A stretch of DNA of 64,000 nt, taken from positions 434,001-498,000 of the forward strand of contig NZ_CP060691.1 in assembly GCF_014352955.1 (NCBI RefSeq), in the 5' to 3' direction. The position numbers were made by a program, and so were the translations under genes. The notes under the pieces are model-generated. The model searched no databases. It had not been told where the DNA came from and saw only the letters and a list, made by a program, of their open reading frames with translations. Shown here piece after piece: positions 54,455-64,000 of this stretch; the first letter of the stretch is position 1, and each line of letters begins with the position of its first letter. This DNA is from Mycoplasma sp. Pen4 (GTDB lineage: Bacteria; Bacillota_I; Bacilli_A; Mycoplasmatales; Metamycoplasmataceae).

Positions 54455-54456
54455 GA

Positions 54457-55824
54457 TTAATCAATCTTAAGATCGTTTACTGAACCAATGTATAAGAATT
54501 TGTATGGTGGAACATCAATAAATTCATCATTAACAATTCTTTCAACTGATTCAACTGTGTCTTCTAATGGTACAAAAACTCCTTTTTCTTGTGTAAAGTG
54601 TTCTGTTGTGTGGAAGTATTGTGAGAAGAAGTTTTGAAGTTGTAAAGCTTTTTTAACAACATTTTTAGATTCATCATCTAATTCATCAACCCCAAGGATT
54701 AAGATAACATCTTCAAGTTCTTTGTGTCTTTGAAGAATCTTTTTAACTTGTAGGATTGCATTATAGTGACGTTCACCAATGATCTTTGGATCAACAGTTG
54801 ATGAAGAAGATGCAAGTGGATCAAAAGCAGGATAAATATTTTTAGCTGTAATTTCACGAGATAAAACAAGTGATGAGTTTAAGTGGTTAAATACTGCAAC
54901 AGCAGATGGATCTGATAAATCATCCATTGGTAAGAAAACTGTTTGGAATGATGTAATTGAACCATTTTCATTACTGAATAAACGGTTTTCAATTGCAGAA
55001 ATATCTGTGTTTAAAGTTGCTTGATATCCACCAAGAGATGGTTTTTTATCGAGTGAAGCAGAAATCTCATTTCCAGCTTGAAGGAAACGGAAAATGTTAT
55101 CGATGAATAAAAGAACATTTTCTTTTTCTTTATCTCTTAAGTACTCAGCTGCAGTAATTCCAACAGGAACAATACTCATTCTAGCTCCAGCACTTTCATT
55201 CATTTTTGAAATGTACATAATTGAATCTTTCATTAAGTTAGAAACTTTAAGATCATTATATAATTCAACCCCTTCACGAGAACGTTCTCCAGCACCAATG
55301 AAGATTGATGATGTTTTCTTTTCACGTTTTGATAAGTTGAAGATCATTTCTTTCATAACCACAGTTTTTCCAACTCCGGCTCCACCAAAAATCCCAACTT
55401 TTGAACCTTTAAGAATTGGAATAAAGAAGTCAATTGCTTTAATTCCTGTTTGCATAAGAACTGGTTCAGAAGAGTAATCTGTATTTTGAATAATCGTTGA
55501 ATCCATTTCAACCTTAATTTGTGGGTGAGTTGGATTGTTTAATGAAGTTCCCATAACATCAAAAATGTTATTTTTAGCTGCTTGACCAATTGGAACCATA
55601 AATGATGAACCAGTATCAAAAACGATTTGATCAATTGCGATTTTTTCTGTTGAAGCAATGATGATTGCATAAACAGTTCTTTCATCAACAATCTTTTTAA
55701 CTAGGAATTTTGAATCTTTTGTTTCAGAAATTAAAACGTTATTCATTTTTGGTAATGATTTTGAATCGAAGTTAATTTCTACAACATCAGTTCAAATTTT
55801 AGTAATTCTACCTGTTCCGTTCAT
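54457..55824 (-). CDS. F1-like ATPase beta subunit (MSC_0618 type)
   Basis: A 455-residue catalytic subunit: P-loop GGAGVGKT near residue 149, GAGERSREG near 179, Walker B LLFIDNIF near 239, and a DELDDES segment (the DELSEED equivalent) near 380. It belongs to the F1-like ATPases of mycoplasmas that occur with MIB-MIP. The start overlaps the alpha stop (TAATG). It should hydrolyse ATP and drive a rotary or conformational motor at the membrane. Confidence 0.9.
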
Positions 55825-57365
55825 TATTTTTCCTCCGTAATGTAGTCTAAGTATTTAAGTTCGTCAGCGCTAAATGGAACGAATTTTGAGTTATCTTTAA
55901 TTTTTCAATCTAAACCTTTGTATGTCGCATATTGTTTTAATGCAAATCCAAAGAAATCTTTAACTAATTCATCATCTGTATTTGTTTGTGTTGTTAAACG
56001 TTTAAATAAAGATTGAGCAAGTTCATTTTTCTCAATTAAAACATTAATGAATTTTAATGCTAATTGAATGTTATCTACACCTTTAAGTAATCCTCATGCG
56101 ATTAATTTTGAAGTCATGAACATAACTTCTTCAGTGTATACTGAGATACCTTTTTGAATAAACATGTTTTCAACAATGGCACCATTATTAATTAATTCAC
56201 TAATTTCATCATTTAAGTCATATTTAAGTGATGAAAGTTTCATTTGACGTCTATATAATTTATAAATTTTTGCAATTTCACCAGCAACTTTTGAAATGAA
56301 TGGTTTTTGAACTGAACCACCAATACGTGAAACTGATAAATCGATATCGATTGCAGGGATTTTACCTGATGCAAAAAGTTCTGAGTTTGTAACAATTTGA
56401 CCATCTGTAATAGAAATATCGTTTGATGATACTAATGAAGTCATATCATTTTCAACTGTTTGTAAGATTGGTAAAGCTGTAATTGATTTTCTTCCAACAA
56501 ATTTACCACTACGTTCAAGGAGTTTTGAGTGAGCAAAGAACATGTCTCCTGGGAACGCTTCTTTTCCAACTGGTTTATTTGTTAATAATGCAATTTCACG
56601 ATAAATGTTTGCGTGTGCTGATAAATCATCAAAAATAATTAATACATCATATAAATGTGAAAGGTTTTCTGCATGTGCCATACCAATGTATGGTGCTAAA
56701 TATTGATCAAAAGGTTTATCTGATGGAGCATTAATAATCATTGTGTAATCTAATGCACCATTATCTTGTAAGGTTTTATAAACATTTGCAACTTGTGAGT
56801 GTTGTTGTCCAATTGCTACATAAATACATTTTACATTTTTACCTTTTTGGTTAATGATTGTATTTAATGCAATATGAGTTTTACCTGTTTTTCTATCACC
56901 GATAATTAATTCACGTTGACCTTTACCAATTGGAACAAGTAAGTCAATAGAAATGTATCCTGTGCTTAATTGTTCTTCAAGTGGTAAGTAGTCTAATAAT
57001 GCATTTGGTTTATTAAATGCTTGTGATTCGTATGATAAGAATGTATCACTAGTTGCAACATGACGTTGTGGGAATAAAATCTTGTTGTTAATATCAATGA
57101 TTTTTCGAAAGAATGCATTTGAAGTTTTAACGATTTGTTTGTCGTTAATTGGTGTAACTTCAGTACCTACAAGAAACTCACCAATTCCACCATCTGTTAA
57201 GCAATATGCCTTATTTGTAGATGCAGAAATTAAAAGTAATTGTAAATCTTTTTTGTCTTCGTTTTCAATCTTGAAAAGTTGATTTAAATGGTAATCAAAT
57301 TCTCCAGATATTTCAACCACATAGTCGAATATGGCTGTTATTTTAGGTTTTTTTGTAATTGGCAT
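55824..57365 (-). CDS. F1-like ATPase alpha subunit (MSC_0619 type)
   Basis: A 513-residue partner of beta. P-loop-like GDRKTGKTH near 163, Walker B VLIIFDDLSAHA near 243, arginine-finger region in SVSRIGGSVQ near 342. It keeps the nucleotide-binding site but, like other alpha subunits, is probably regulatory. The start is the ATG overlapping the stop of the preceding 759-residue gene. It ends overlapping the beta start. Confidence 0.9.
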
Positions 57366-59644
57366 TATAATAATCCTCCTAATCCTAGAATAAATAAAGC
57401 TATTGCAGCAATAATTGATACTGCTGAGATAATTGAAATTGTAATTGTTTTATTTTTAATATTTGTGAGTTTTCACTTCTTGCGCATTGATATAAATATT
57501 CCAACAATAGCAGCAAGTATTATTCCTCAAATCGAGAATATTGAACCAAGAATATAAAGTAGTTTTTGACTGGTTTGTGGTTGTCTATATGGTGTGTATT
57601 CAAGATTGTTAAATGAATCTCTTAAAACATTTTTATATTCTTCTAATTTTGCTGGTTCTGATTCTTTAATTTGGTCTAATGAATCCATTTTTAGAATGTT
57701 AAATAGATTTCTTATTTGTCTTGTGACATCACTTAAAACTTCATTGTATGTTATATATCTACCATAAACATCTGAAGTAGGTACATTTACAAGTCCTAAA
57801 AGATAGTTTATGTTTGTTCTAAGTGTTTCTAATGCTTTATCTAAGGCTAATAAGCTAATTGGCGAAACTTCATTATCTTTAAGTTTGCTAATTTCATCAT
57901 TAAAGAAAGCAATATTTGATTTAATAATTTCTAATTTATTTTTGAAACCGGTTACTAAATCATCATTGTAGTAGGTAGATAATGTGTTTGGTATTACTGT
58001 AAAGTAAGGTATTTCATTAATTGTTGCACCTCAAAGTGTTTTTTCTAAAATAAGGTTTGCAATTGAAAGACCTAAATTAGTTGAAACCTTTTCATTATTT
58101 AATTTTTCATCTGTAGCACCGTTTGTTTCATCATTTGCAGGTTGTGCACTAGAGTTAGAAACATTGCTTAATGGGTCATATGCAGATGAAACTGTGTTTT
58201 GATCTCTTTGAATAATTTCTGAAAACATTTTTTGGAATTCTTCAGAGTTATCAAAGATGTATACAGTTCTTGAAACAATATTAAACAATGAATTTGCAAT
58301 TCTTTGACTTGGTAATAATTTGTAATTAATGTGTTTACCAACTCCCATTGCAATATAGAATTGTTCAAATAATTTTCTAGAAGTATTTACGGCTGCATTA
58401 GTTGCTAATGCAAGTTGTTTTGATTCTGCTTTTACAACTTTTTCAGTGTAAACTTTTGTTTTATCTGGGTTGAGAACATCTTGAATTTGCACTTGCGCTT
58501 GCAATTCGTTATTAGGTGTTAAAGTCAATTTAAGAACACTATATTTAAATCTTGTATTAACTAGGTTTTTAAAAAAGAAATAAGTGTCTGATGTTCCTTT
58601 TGTTGCTACGTTATTGTTATATTCGGAAGCAAATGCATTTAAATCAGAATTATATCTATCATAAACTGTAGCAGTGATGTATGGTTTTAAGTTTGGAATA
58701 AGTTGAATTTCTTCATTTTGAACTGAAGGATCAACAATATCCGGTAATAATGGTGGGAAGATTGGGTTTTTAGGTTGATCTTCCTTCTCTTCATCAGGTT
58801 TTGAGTTTTGAGTTAAATCAAAATATAAAACACGTGAGGCAATTTTTGATTTAATGTACTGTTCTCAACTATCAAAACCTGATGGAACTGTCATTGATAA
58901 TGTACGAGTTTCTGAGTTGTAATCATATTGTGTTGACTTATTATTAGGTGTGTCTTCATTGTTGATAACTATATCTTCAAAGTTAACATTGAATTCATCA
59001 TAGTATTTTTCAACAAGTTTAACAAGTTCATCTTTAGTGATTTTGTTTACTTCTGGTTTTTCACCATCAATCTCTTCTTTTGTTGATGTAACTTCAATTT
59101 TATCTGTGATATCTTTTGGATAATCTTTTGCATAAATTGTTGTTCCATCGTTGGCATCAGATGATAAAACTTTTACTTCATCAAATGTTCTATCTAAGAA
59201 ATTAATTGAGACATTTTTTAATGTTTTATCAGTTGAAGCAATTCTTGGGTAGAAAAATGGTAAACCAAATTTAATAGGGTTTTTAATGATTTCAGCTTTA
59301 TTGTCTTCAAGGAAAGCAGCTACCTTGTGATAATAGTTTGCTTTAATGATATTATTCGTATCATTTGTCGTTGAGTCTAAATAACTTTTAGCTCTTTGAC
59401 GTAGTTTTTTAATTCTTTCATCTAAAATTTCTTTTAATTTTTCTGATTGAACTTTATCAACAAGTTTTTTGAATGAATCAAAATCTGGAGCATTTATTTC
59501 AACAACATCTGTGTCACTGCCATTTCCATCAGGTTGAGCATTTGTTTCTTCAGATGTTGTAGATGCTGAGATTAAACTTAAAGGAGCGACTGTACTAGTT
59601 GCAGCTAGAGTAAGAAATAAGTGTTTAAATTTTCATTTTTTCAT
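57365..59644 (-). CDS. F1-like ATPase-associated surface protein (MSC_0620 type)
   Basis: A 759-residue protein with an N-terminal signal (FLTLAATSTVAPLSLISAST, no lipobox), a long extracellular region of helices and strands, a linker rich in Asn/Ser/Ala/Asp, and a C-terminal membrane helix pair (LLYILGSIFSIWGIILAAIVGIF and ISIISAVSIIAAIALFILGL). Large size and surface topology fit the X0 part that joins the F1-like head to external proteins. It follows the epsilon gene by two bases. Its function is inferred from operon context. Confidence 0.8.
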
Positions 59645-59646
59645 TT

Positions 59647-60111
59647 TTATTCCTCACCATTAAAAGTTGAAGGCATAAGAGAGAATAATGTGATTGCTTT
59701 TAACTCAAACAAATCATTCTCCAAACCTTTAATTTTTGCTTTCTTAGTAATATCTACATCTAATGAATCCATTAATTTTAAATATGTAATTTCTTTCATT
59801 AGATCTTTATATTCATTTTCTTTAAGTTTTAAAAACTCATTGTCGTATGTTTGTTGTTTGTAGAAATTAAGTAATTGACCACTATGTTTAATTGAAACAG
59901 TGTTATTTTTATAACTGAAAAATGCGTTTTCAATTATGACATAGATATAATCGCTATTTGGAAGTTGATATCTGAAAAATACTTTTTTGAAACTAGCCAC
60001 AGAATTAGGAATGAATTCTATTCAACTGTCACGAAAATTATCATTTAATTCACAGTTTAAAACTTCAATTTTAGTTTCAGTTCCAAGACCGTCTGAAAAT
60101 TTTATTCTCAT
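59647..60111 (-). CDS. F1-like ATPase epsilon-type subunit (MSC_0621 type)
   Basis: A 154-residue soluble protein, starting MRIKFSDGLGTETKIEVLNC, with AAGGAGATACC before the ATG. The N-terminal half is strand-rich and the C-terminal half helical (DLMKEITYLKLMDSLDVDIT), as in epsilon. Position between gamma and the 0620-type gene supports the call. Similarity to canonical epsilon is not visible by eye, so the assignment rests mainly on operon order. Confidence 0.7.
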
Positions 60112-60120
60112 GGTATCTCC

Positions 60121-61035
60121 TTAATCTTTTTTAGTGTGTAAAAGTATTTTCTTTTTAGAAAGAATTGAAATTTCTTCAACTTCTCTTTCTCTTTTAGCTC
60201 TTAAAATTTCTAGTCTTAATTTTCTACCTTTTTTCTCTAGGTCATTGATCTTTTTGTTTTCTGCAACTAATTTATACTTTTGGTAAATTAATCCAGATTC
60301 ACTAAGTAATGTTAATGTGATGTATGTTAAATAACTTCTAATTTCTGAGTCAATAAATGTATCAACATCAGGATAAATTTTTAACTTATCAATATCAACA
60401 AATTCTTCATATTTAGATTTCTTAATATTTAAGTTGAAATTCATTTTTTGCAATGGAATAACATCCAAATATTCTTGTTTGATTTTTGATGAGTTAATAA
60501 CGAATTTAACATTATGATAACCATTAAAGTTAATAAAGTTCTCAATAAAGTTAACTATTTCTTGTGCTGTTGAAATAATTTCATTTTGCATTGATGAATA
60601 CACAACATTAAAGTTATTTTCTTGACAGAATTTATTTGCTGATTCACCTATTGCAATGAAATAATCATCTTTGTCAGCATTTTTTAAAATATTCTTTTCA
60701 TGCTTTGAATATGAGTTAGTTTCATATTGTTCTGTTTCTGTAACATAAACTCATATTGTTTTACTTAATAATTTTTGAGTTGTTTTTGATTTAAATAATT
60801 TATTTAAAATCGAAAAATTAATATCTAATTCAGGTTGAATTAATGGGTTTGAAATCGCATATTTTGCTTCAAGTGTTTCAATGAATTTTTTAGATTGATT
60901 AGCACGCTCAAAGTAGAATGCAATTTGTTTTGATAATTTAAGAATATTAATTAAAGTAATATTCTTTTTAGATTCAACTATTGTAGTGATCTTAGATAAA
61001 CTCTCAGATTTTTCTTTAATCTTTTTGATGTGCAT
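60121..61035 (-). CDS. F1-like ATPase gamma-type subunit (MSC_0622 type)
   Basis: A 304-residue protein, long helices at both ends and a Rossmann-like middle, the gamma layout. It begins IKKIKEKSESLSKITTIVES and ends with a long Lys/Arg/Glu-rich helix (YQKYKLVAENKKINDLEKKG), matching the central stalk helices. Two bases separate it from the preceding gene. Sequence similarity to ATP synthase gamma is weak, so the call leans on structure pattern and position. Confidence 0.75.
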
Positions 61036-61037
61036 TT

Positions 61038-61598
61038 TTACTTACTTCCATCTGTTGTGTTATTAAGTAACTTATCAGAAAAGTAAAGTTTGAATAAGCG
61101 ATTTAATTTATCAAATGAAATAACGATTCCAGGCATTATCTCAACTGGTTTTTCTTGTGTCATAAGTAATTTTTCAACTAATGCATTGAATGCTGTAAGC
61201 ATTTTCTCAATTCTTGGATCTTCACTTTTGACAAAGCTAAATGTTTGAATATTTGGATCATTATTTAATTTAATTGTTGGAATTAAATCAGTTGTGCTAA
61301 AACGTGTATTCATTGTAAAAGTAATTACAAAACGTGGGAAAAGAATTTGATTTTTATCTGCAAAATTCTTATCTCTTTGAACTGTAACTTTATTTCACAA
61401 TGGGTTAGATTTAGAAATGTTGTTATCAATAAAGAATTGATTGCTTAAAACATCGTATGAAATGAAGTCCGGACCACTAGTAATGTCTTTGTAATTTTTA
61501 AATACTTGTTGTTTAAACTTCATCTTATTTAAAATCATTTGGTCTAATTCACTAGTATTACGTTGAAATTTTGACTTTAATAAAGAAAGTAATTTCAT
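61038..61598 (-). CDS. F1-like ATPase-associated protein (MSC_0623 type)
   Basis: A 186-residue cytosolic protein starting MKLLSLLKSKFQRNTSEL. Helical N-terminus, a strand-rich middle (FPRFVITFTMNTRF) and a helical C-terminus. No motif I can assign. It overlaps no neighbour; the gamma start is two bases downstream of its stop. A conserved place in the seven-gene F1-like operon is the main evidence for its role. Confidence 0.75.
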
Positions 61599-61599
61599 A

Positions 61600-63036
61600 T
61601 TAAGCCTCGCTTTCGTTATTTTGTTTATTTGTTTCTTGCATTTGATATTTTGAGCCTAATTTATAAACAATTACGGTTTCAAGTAATCATTTAATAAAGA
61701 TGTAACTTAAGTTTAAAACAGTTGTTACAACAGCTAATATTAAGAAGATATCTGAGAATTTAAATGTAAATGGAAATGCTTGTAAGTGATAATTGTTTGT
61801 TTGTGTTAAATATGCATCGAATACTTCGAAGTAAATTGAAGCAATTAACATCGAATAAACCACAACCATAGTGATATTTGAAAATACATTGTATTTATTA
61901 ACTTGTAATTTTCAAATCACTGAAATTATCATGATTGAAAGCACTGTTCCCATAATTAACATATAGTTATTGAATTTGTCCACATTTGGAATACGTAAAA
62001 TTAATGTTGTCACTAAGATAAATAATATTGAGACAATTAATGTTAAAGATTTTGTTGAATTGTTAATCTTTTTGACATTTTTAAGTCTATTAATAAATCC
62101 ATAAACAACAATGACTAAGGCAAATCCAACAAATGATAATGCTCAATAAATATGTGCTGGTTCACGGTAGTTTAAAATACCATCTTTAGTTTGAATTAAG
62201 AACATATTAATGAACATTCAAGCCATAAAGATACTTAAACTTACAATGTTAAATGTTTTAGCATTATTAAATAATGTTTTTAAGTAGTCTTTTCTATTAG
62301 GAATTAATGTCAACATTGAAATGCGACCATATGCATAAATGATTAATAGTGTTAAAGCAATTATTAATAGGAAAATTGATAGTGCTGTATTTTCCTCGAA
62401 GAAGTGCTTAACGTTGTTCATATTATTATTATTATTATTATTGAACAGGTCATTTGTATCAATGTTATTAACGAATAGAATCAATACAATATATGATCCA
62501 ATCAATAAGATTAGTTTTGCTAAATCACTGATTATTAAATCACGACTGAATTTACGACTATTTGAATTAATTTTTCTAAAGAAAATTAAATATTTAACAT
62601 CGTATAAGACATTTCATAAAACTAATACTAAAAACGGAATTGTCTTATATACAAGTGATATTGGTGTTAAAGTTTGTGTACTTAATAATAAATAAGTAGA
62701 TGTTGCTACAATTGCTAAGTAACCAACATATCAGAGTGTCGATCATGCTTGATTTTGTTGATACCTATTTAAATTTCGATAAGCAAAATAGCTACTAAAG
62801 ACAATTGGAAGAATCAGAATTATGAAGTTATAAATAACTACAAAATTTTGACCTTGCAATGAAATTGTTGTTGTATCAAATATTTTTGCATAACCTAAAT
62901 CACTAGCACCAATTATGCTTTCCATGTTGAATAACACAAGAAGAAGCATAACAGTCAATGAAATGAAATTAATAAAAACTTTGATATTTTTAATGGCCAT
63001 TTGCGATAACTTAAAAGTTGATTTTGTTATTTTCAT
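61600..63036 (-). CDS. F1-like ATPase-associated integral membrane protein (MSC_0624 type)
   Basis: A 478-residue protein with about ten or more membrane helices (for example VFINFISLTVMLLLVLFNM and FVVIYNFIILILPIVFSSYF), which should anchor the motor. It carries a run of seven Asn from an (ATT)7 repeat on the plus strand (62422-62442) in an external or loop segment. A weak GGAGAAAAAGG lies upstream. Its stop is two bases before the 0623-type start. No classical a or c subunit is present, so this may replace the F0 part. Confidence 0.8.
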
Positions 63037-63051
63037 ATTAACCTTTTTCTC

Positions 63052-64000
63052 CTATTTTTTGACTATTATTCTTCCACCATAGCTTGATCCGAATCTTCCT
63101 CAAGCTTGTGTTCTACTTAAGAAATCAGCGTCTTCTTGTGAATCTACAATAATAGAATTGAATGTTTCTCTACCTGCTTCAAGTAATCCATAAAGACTTA
63201 AACCGAAGTTGTCTCCAATATCTCTAAAGCTACCTGTAAGGTGTAAAATGTTTGTGTCGTCATTATCAAATACTAATTTTGCACGATCTGGACCCCTTAG
63301 AACTAATGCCCCAAATTGACCAGGAACGATTTCTCCAAATGGTAATTGGAATTCTTGACCATCGTTGTGTAATTTAAGTTCACGGAAAACACGACGGTTT
63401 AATGGAATATCTTTAAGTGATTTTAAAGTTGGATTAAGACTTAAGTCAATGTATTTTGGTCATCCTTGATCACCTCATGAACCGTTGAATACTTTTCAAT
63501 CTTGGTGAACTCTTAAGATAATGTCAAATCCTTCTTTAATATCTTCAAAATTATCATGTCTTGAAGGTCTAATTGTATCAAATTGAATTGATGCACCACG
63601 TTTAGCTGGCGATGTATCTTCTCAACCTTTATTTAAACCACCTTCGTAAGGTACGAATGCTGTATTTTTGAATCCAACACCATCAATTCCTCAACGTTGT
63701 CTTCCTCTTATATCTGTATTTTGCATTGTTGTATAAACAGCAACTTCTTGTAAGTGAATATCTTTTAATCCCGCAATCGCAGAAGTATCTGTTGTTTCAA
63801 AGAACAATGTTACTTGTTGAATATTGCTTGGTATTTGAGATAAAAGATTTCTTAATGATTCGTTTTTGTCTCTAAGACCAATGTTGTTTACTCTAAGAAT
63901 TGTAACTTCTGGGTGTGCTTTAAGGATTTCAATAAATTTGTTGTATCCTTTTAAGTTTGAAGCATCTACTTCAAGTAAGAATTGATCTGGTTGACCCCTT
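63052..64000 (-). CDS. Immunoglobulin-binding protein MIB (3' part, partial)
   Basis: The visible C-terminal 315 residues of MIB. Leucine-rich solenoid-like strands are seen (EVTILRVNNIGLRD, IQQVTLFFE, FRELKLHNDGQEFQLP), followed by LVFDNDDTNILHLTGSFRDI and the end YGGRIIVKK. MIB wraps the antibody variable region and presents it to MIP. The 5' end, signal and coiled-coil part lie beyond the window. It starts the transcript that continues through the ATPase to MIP. Confidence 0.8.

Overview
The window is a low-GC Mollicutes chromosome that reads UGA as tryptophan: nearly every long gene here stays open only if TGA codes for Trp. The gene families point to a Mycoplasma of the hominis clade (Mycoplasmopsis or a relative). 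These are a mycoplasma-type integrative conjugative element (ICE), an F1-like ATPase operon of the MSC_0618-0624 type, and the immunoglobulin-attacking MIB/MIP proteins. The species cannot be named from this sequence alone.

Layout. (1) 1-24.8 kb is mostly core chromosome: the end of leucyl aminopeptidase, a lipoprotein, der-cmk, ftsY-ylxM, an Asp23/fakA/plsX/rnc/smc operon, tsaDBE with a DegV gene, a tRNA-binding protein with tyrS, comEA/comEC-like genes, holA, tmcAL, rpmF and ruvAB. (2) About 24.9-43.1 kb is an ICE. It has a primase-like protein, a pilin-like protein, a polytopic membrane protein, a VirB3-VirB4 (TraE) ATPase, several unknown cytoplasmic proteins, a 1780-residue surface protein, a RuvA-like protein, a lipoprotein and a DDE transposase-like protein at the right end. 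No TraG/VirD4 coupling protein or relaxase is recognisable. (3) 43.4-48.5 kb is core again: secDF, obg, tRNA-Ser(GCU) and a choline-kinase-like gene. (4) 48.6-64 kb is a virulence and energy locus on the minus strand: MIB (cut by the window edge), seven F1-like ATPase genes, then MIP. A second MIP-like protease and a divergent coiled-coil lipoprotein follow.

How it works together. MIB captures and MIP cleaves host antibody, and the F1-like ATPase encoded between them in the same strand and apparent operon probably powers a surface process. The ICE carries the core of a type IV secretion channel and its own transposase, but may be unable to transfer alone.

The main unexplained signals are these. 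Eleven genes have a -10 box only 6-9 nt before the start codon, so they are probably leaderless. The comEA-like gene and ruvA share a promoter-like block. The ICE carries two tandem homologous minus-strand RNA units with extended -10 boxes and terminator-like hairpins. The ICE also encodes a RuvA paralog and is inserted right beside the host ruvAB. A GC-rich structured RNA candidate lies after tyrS.
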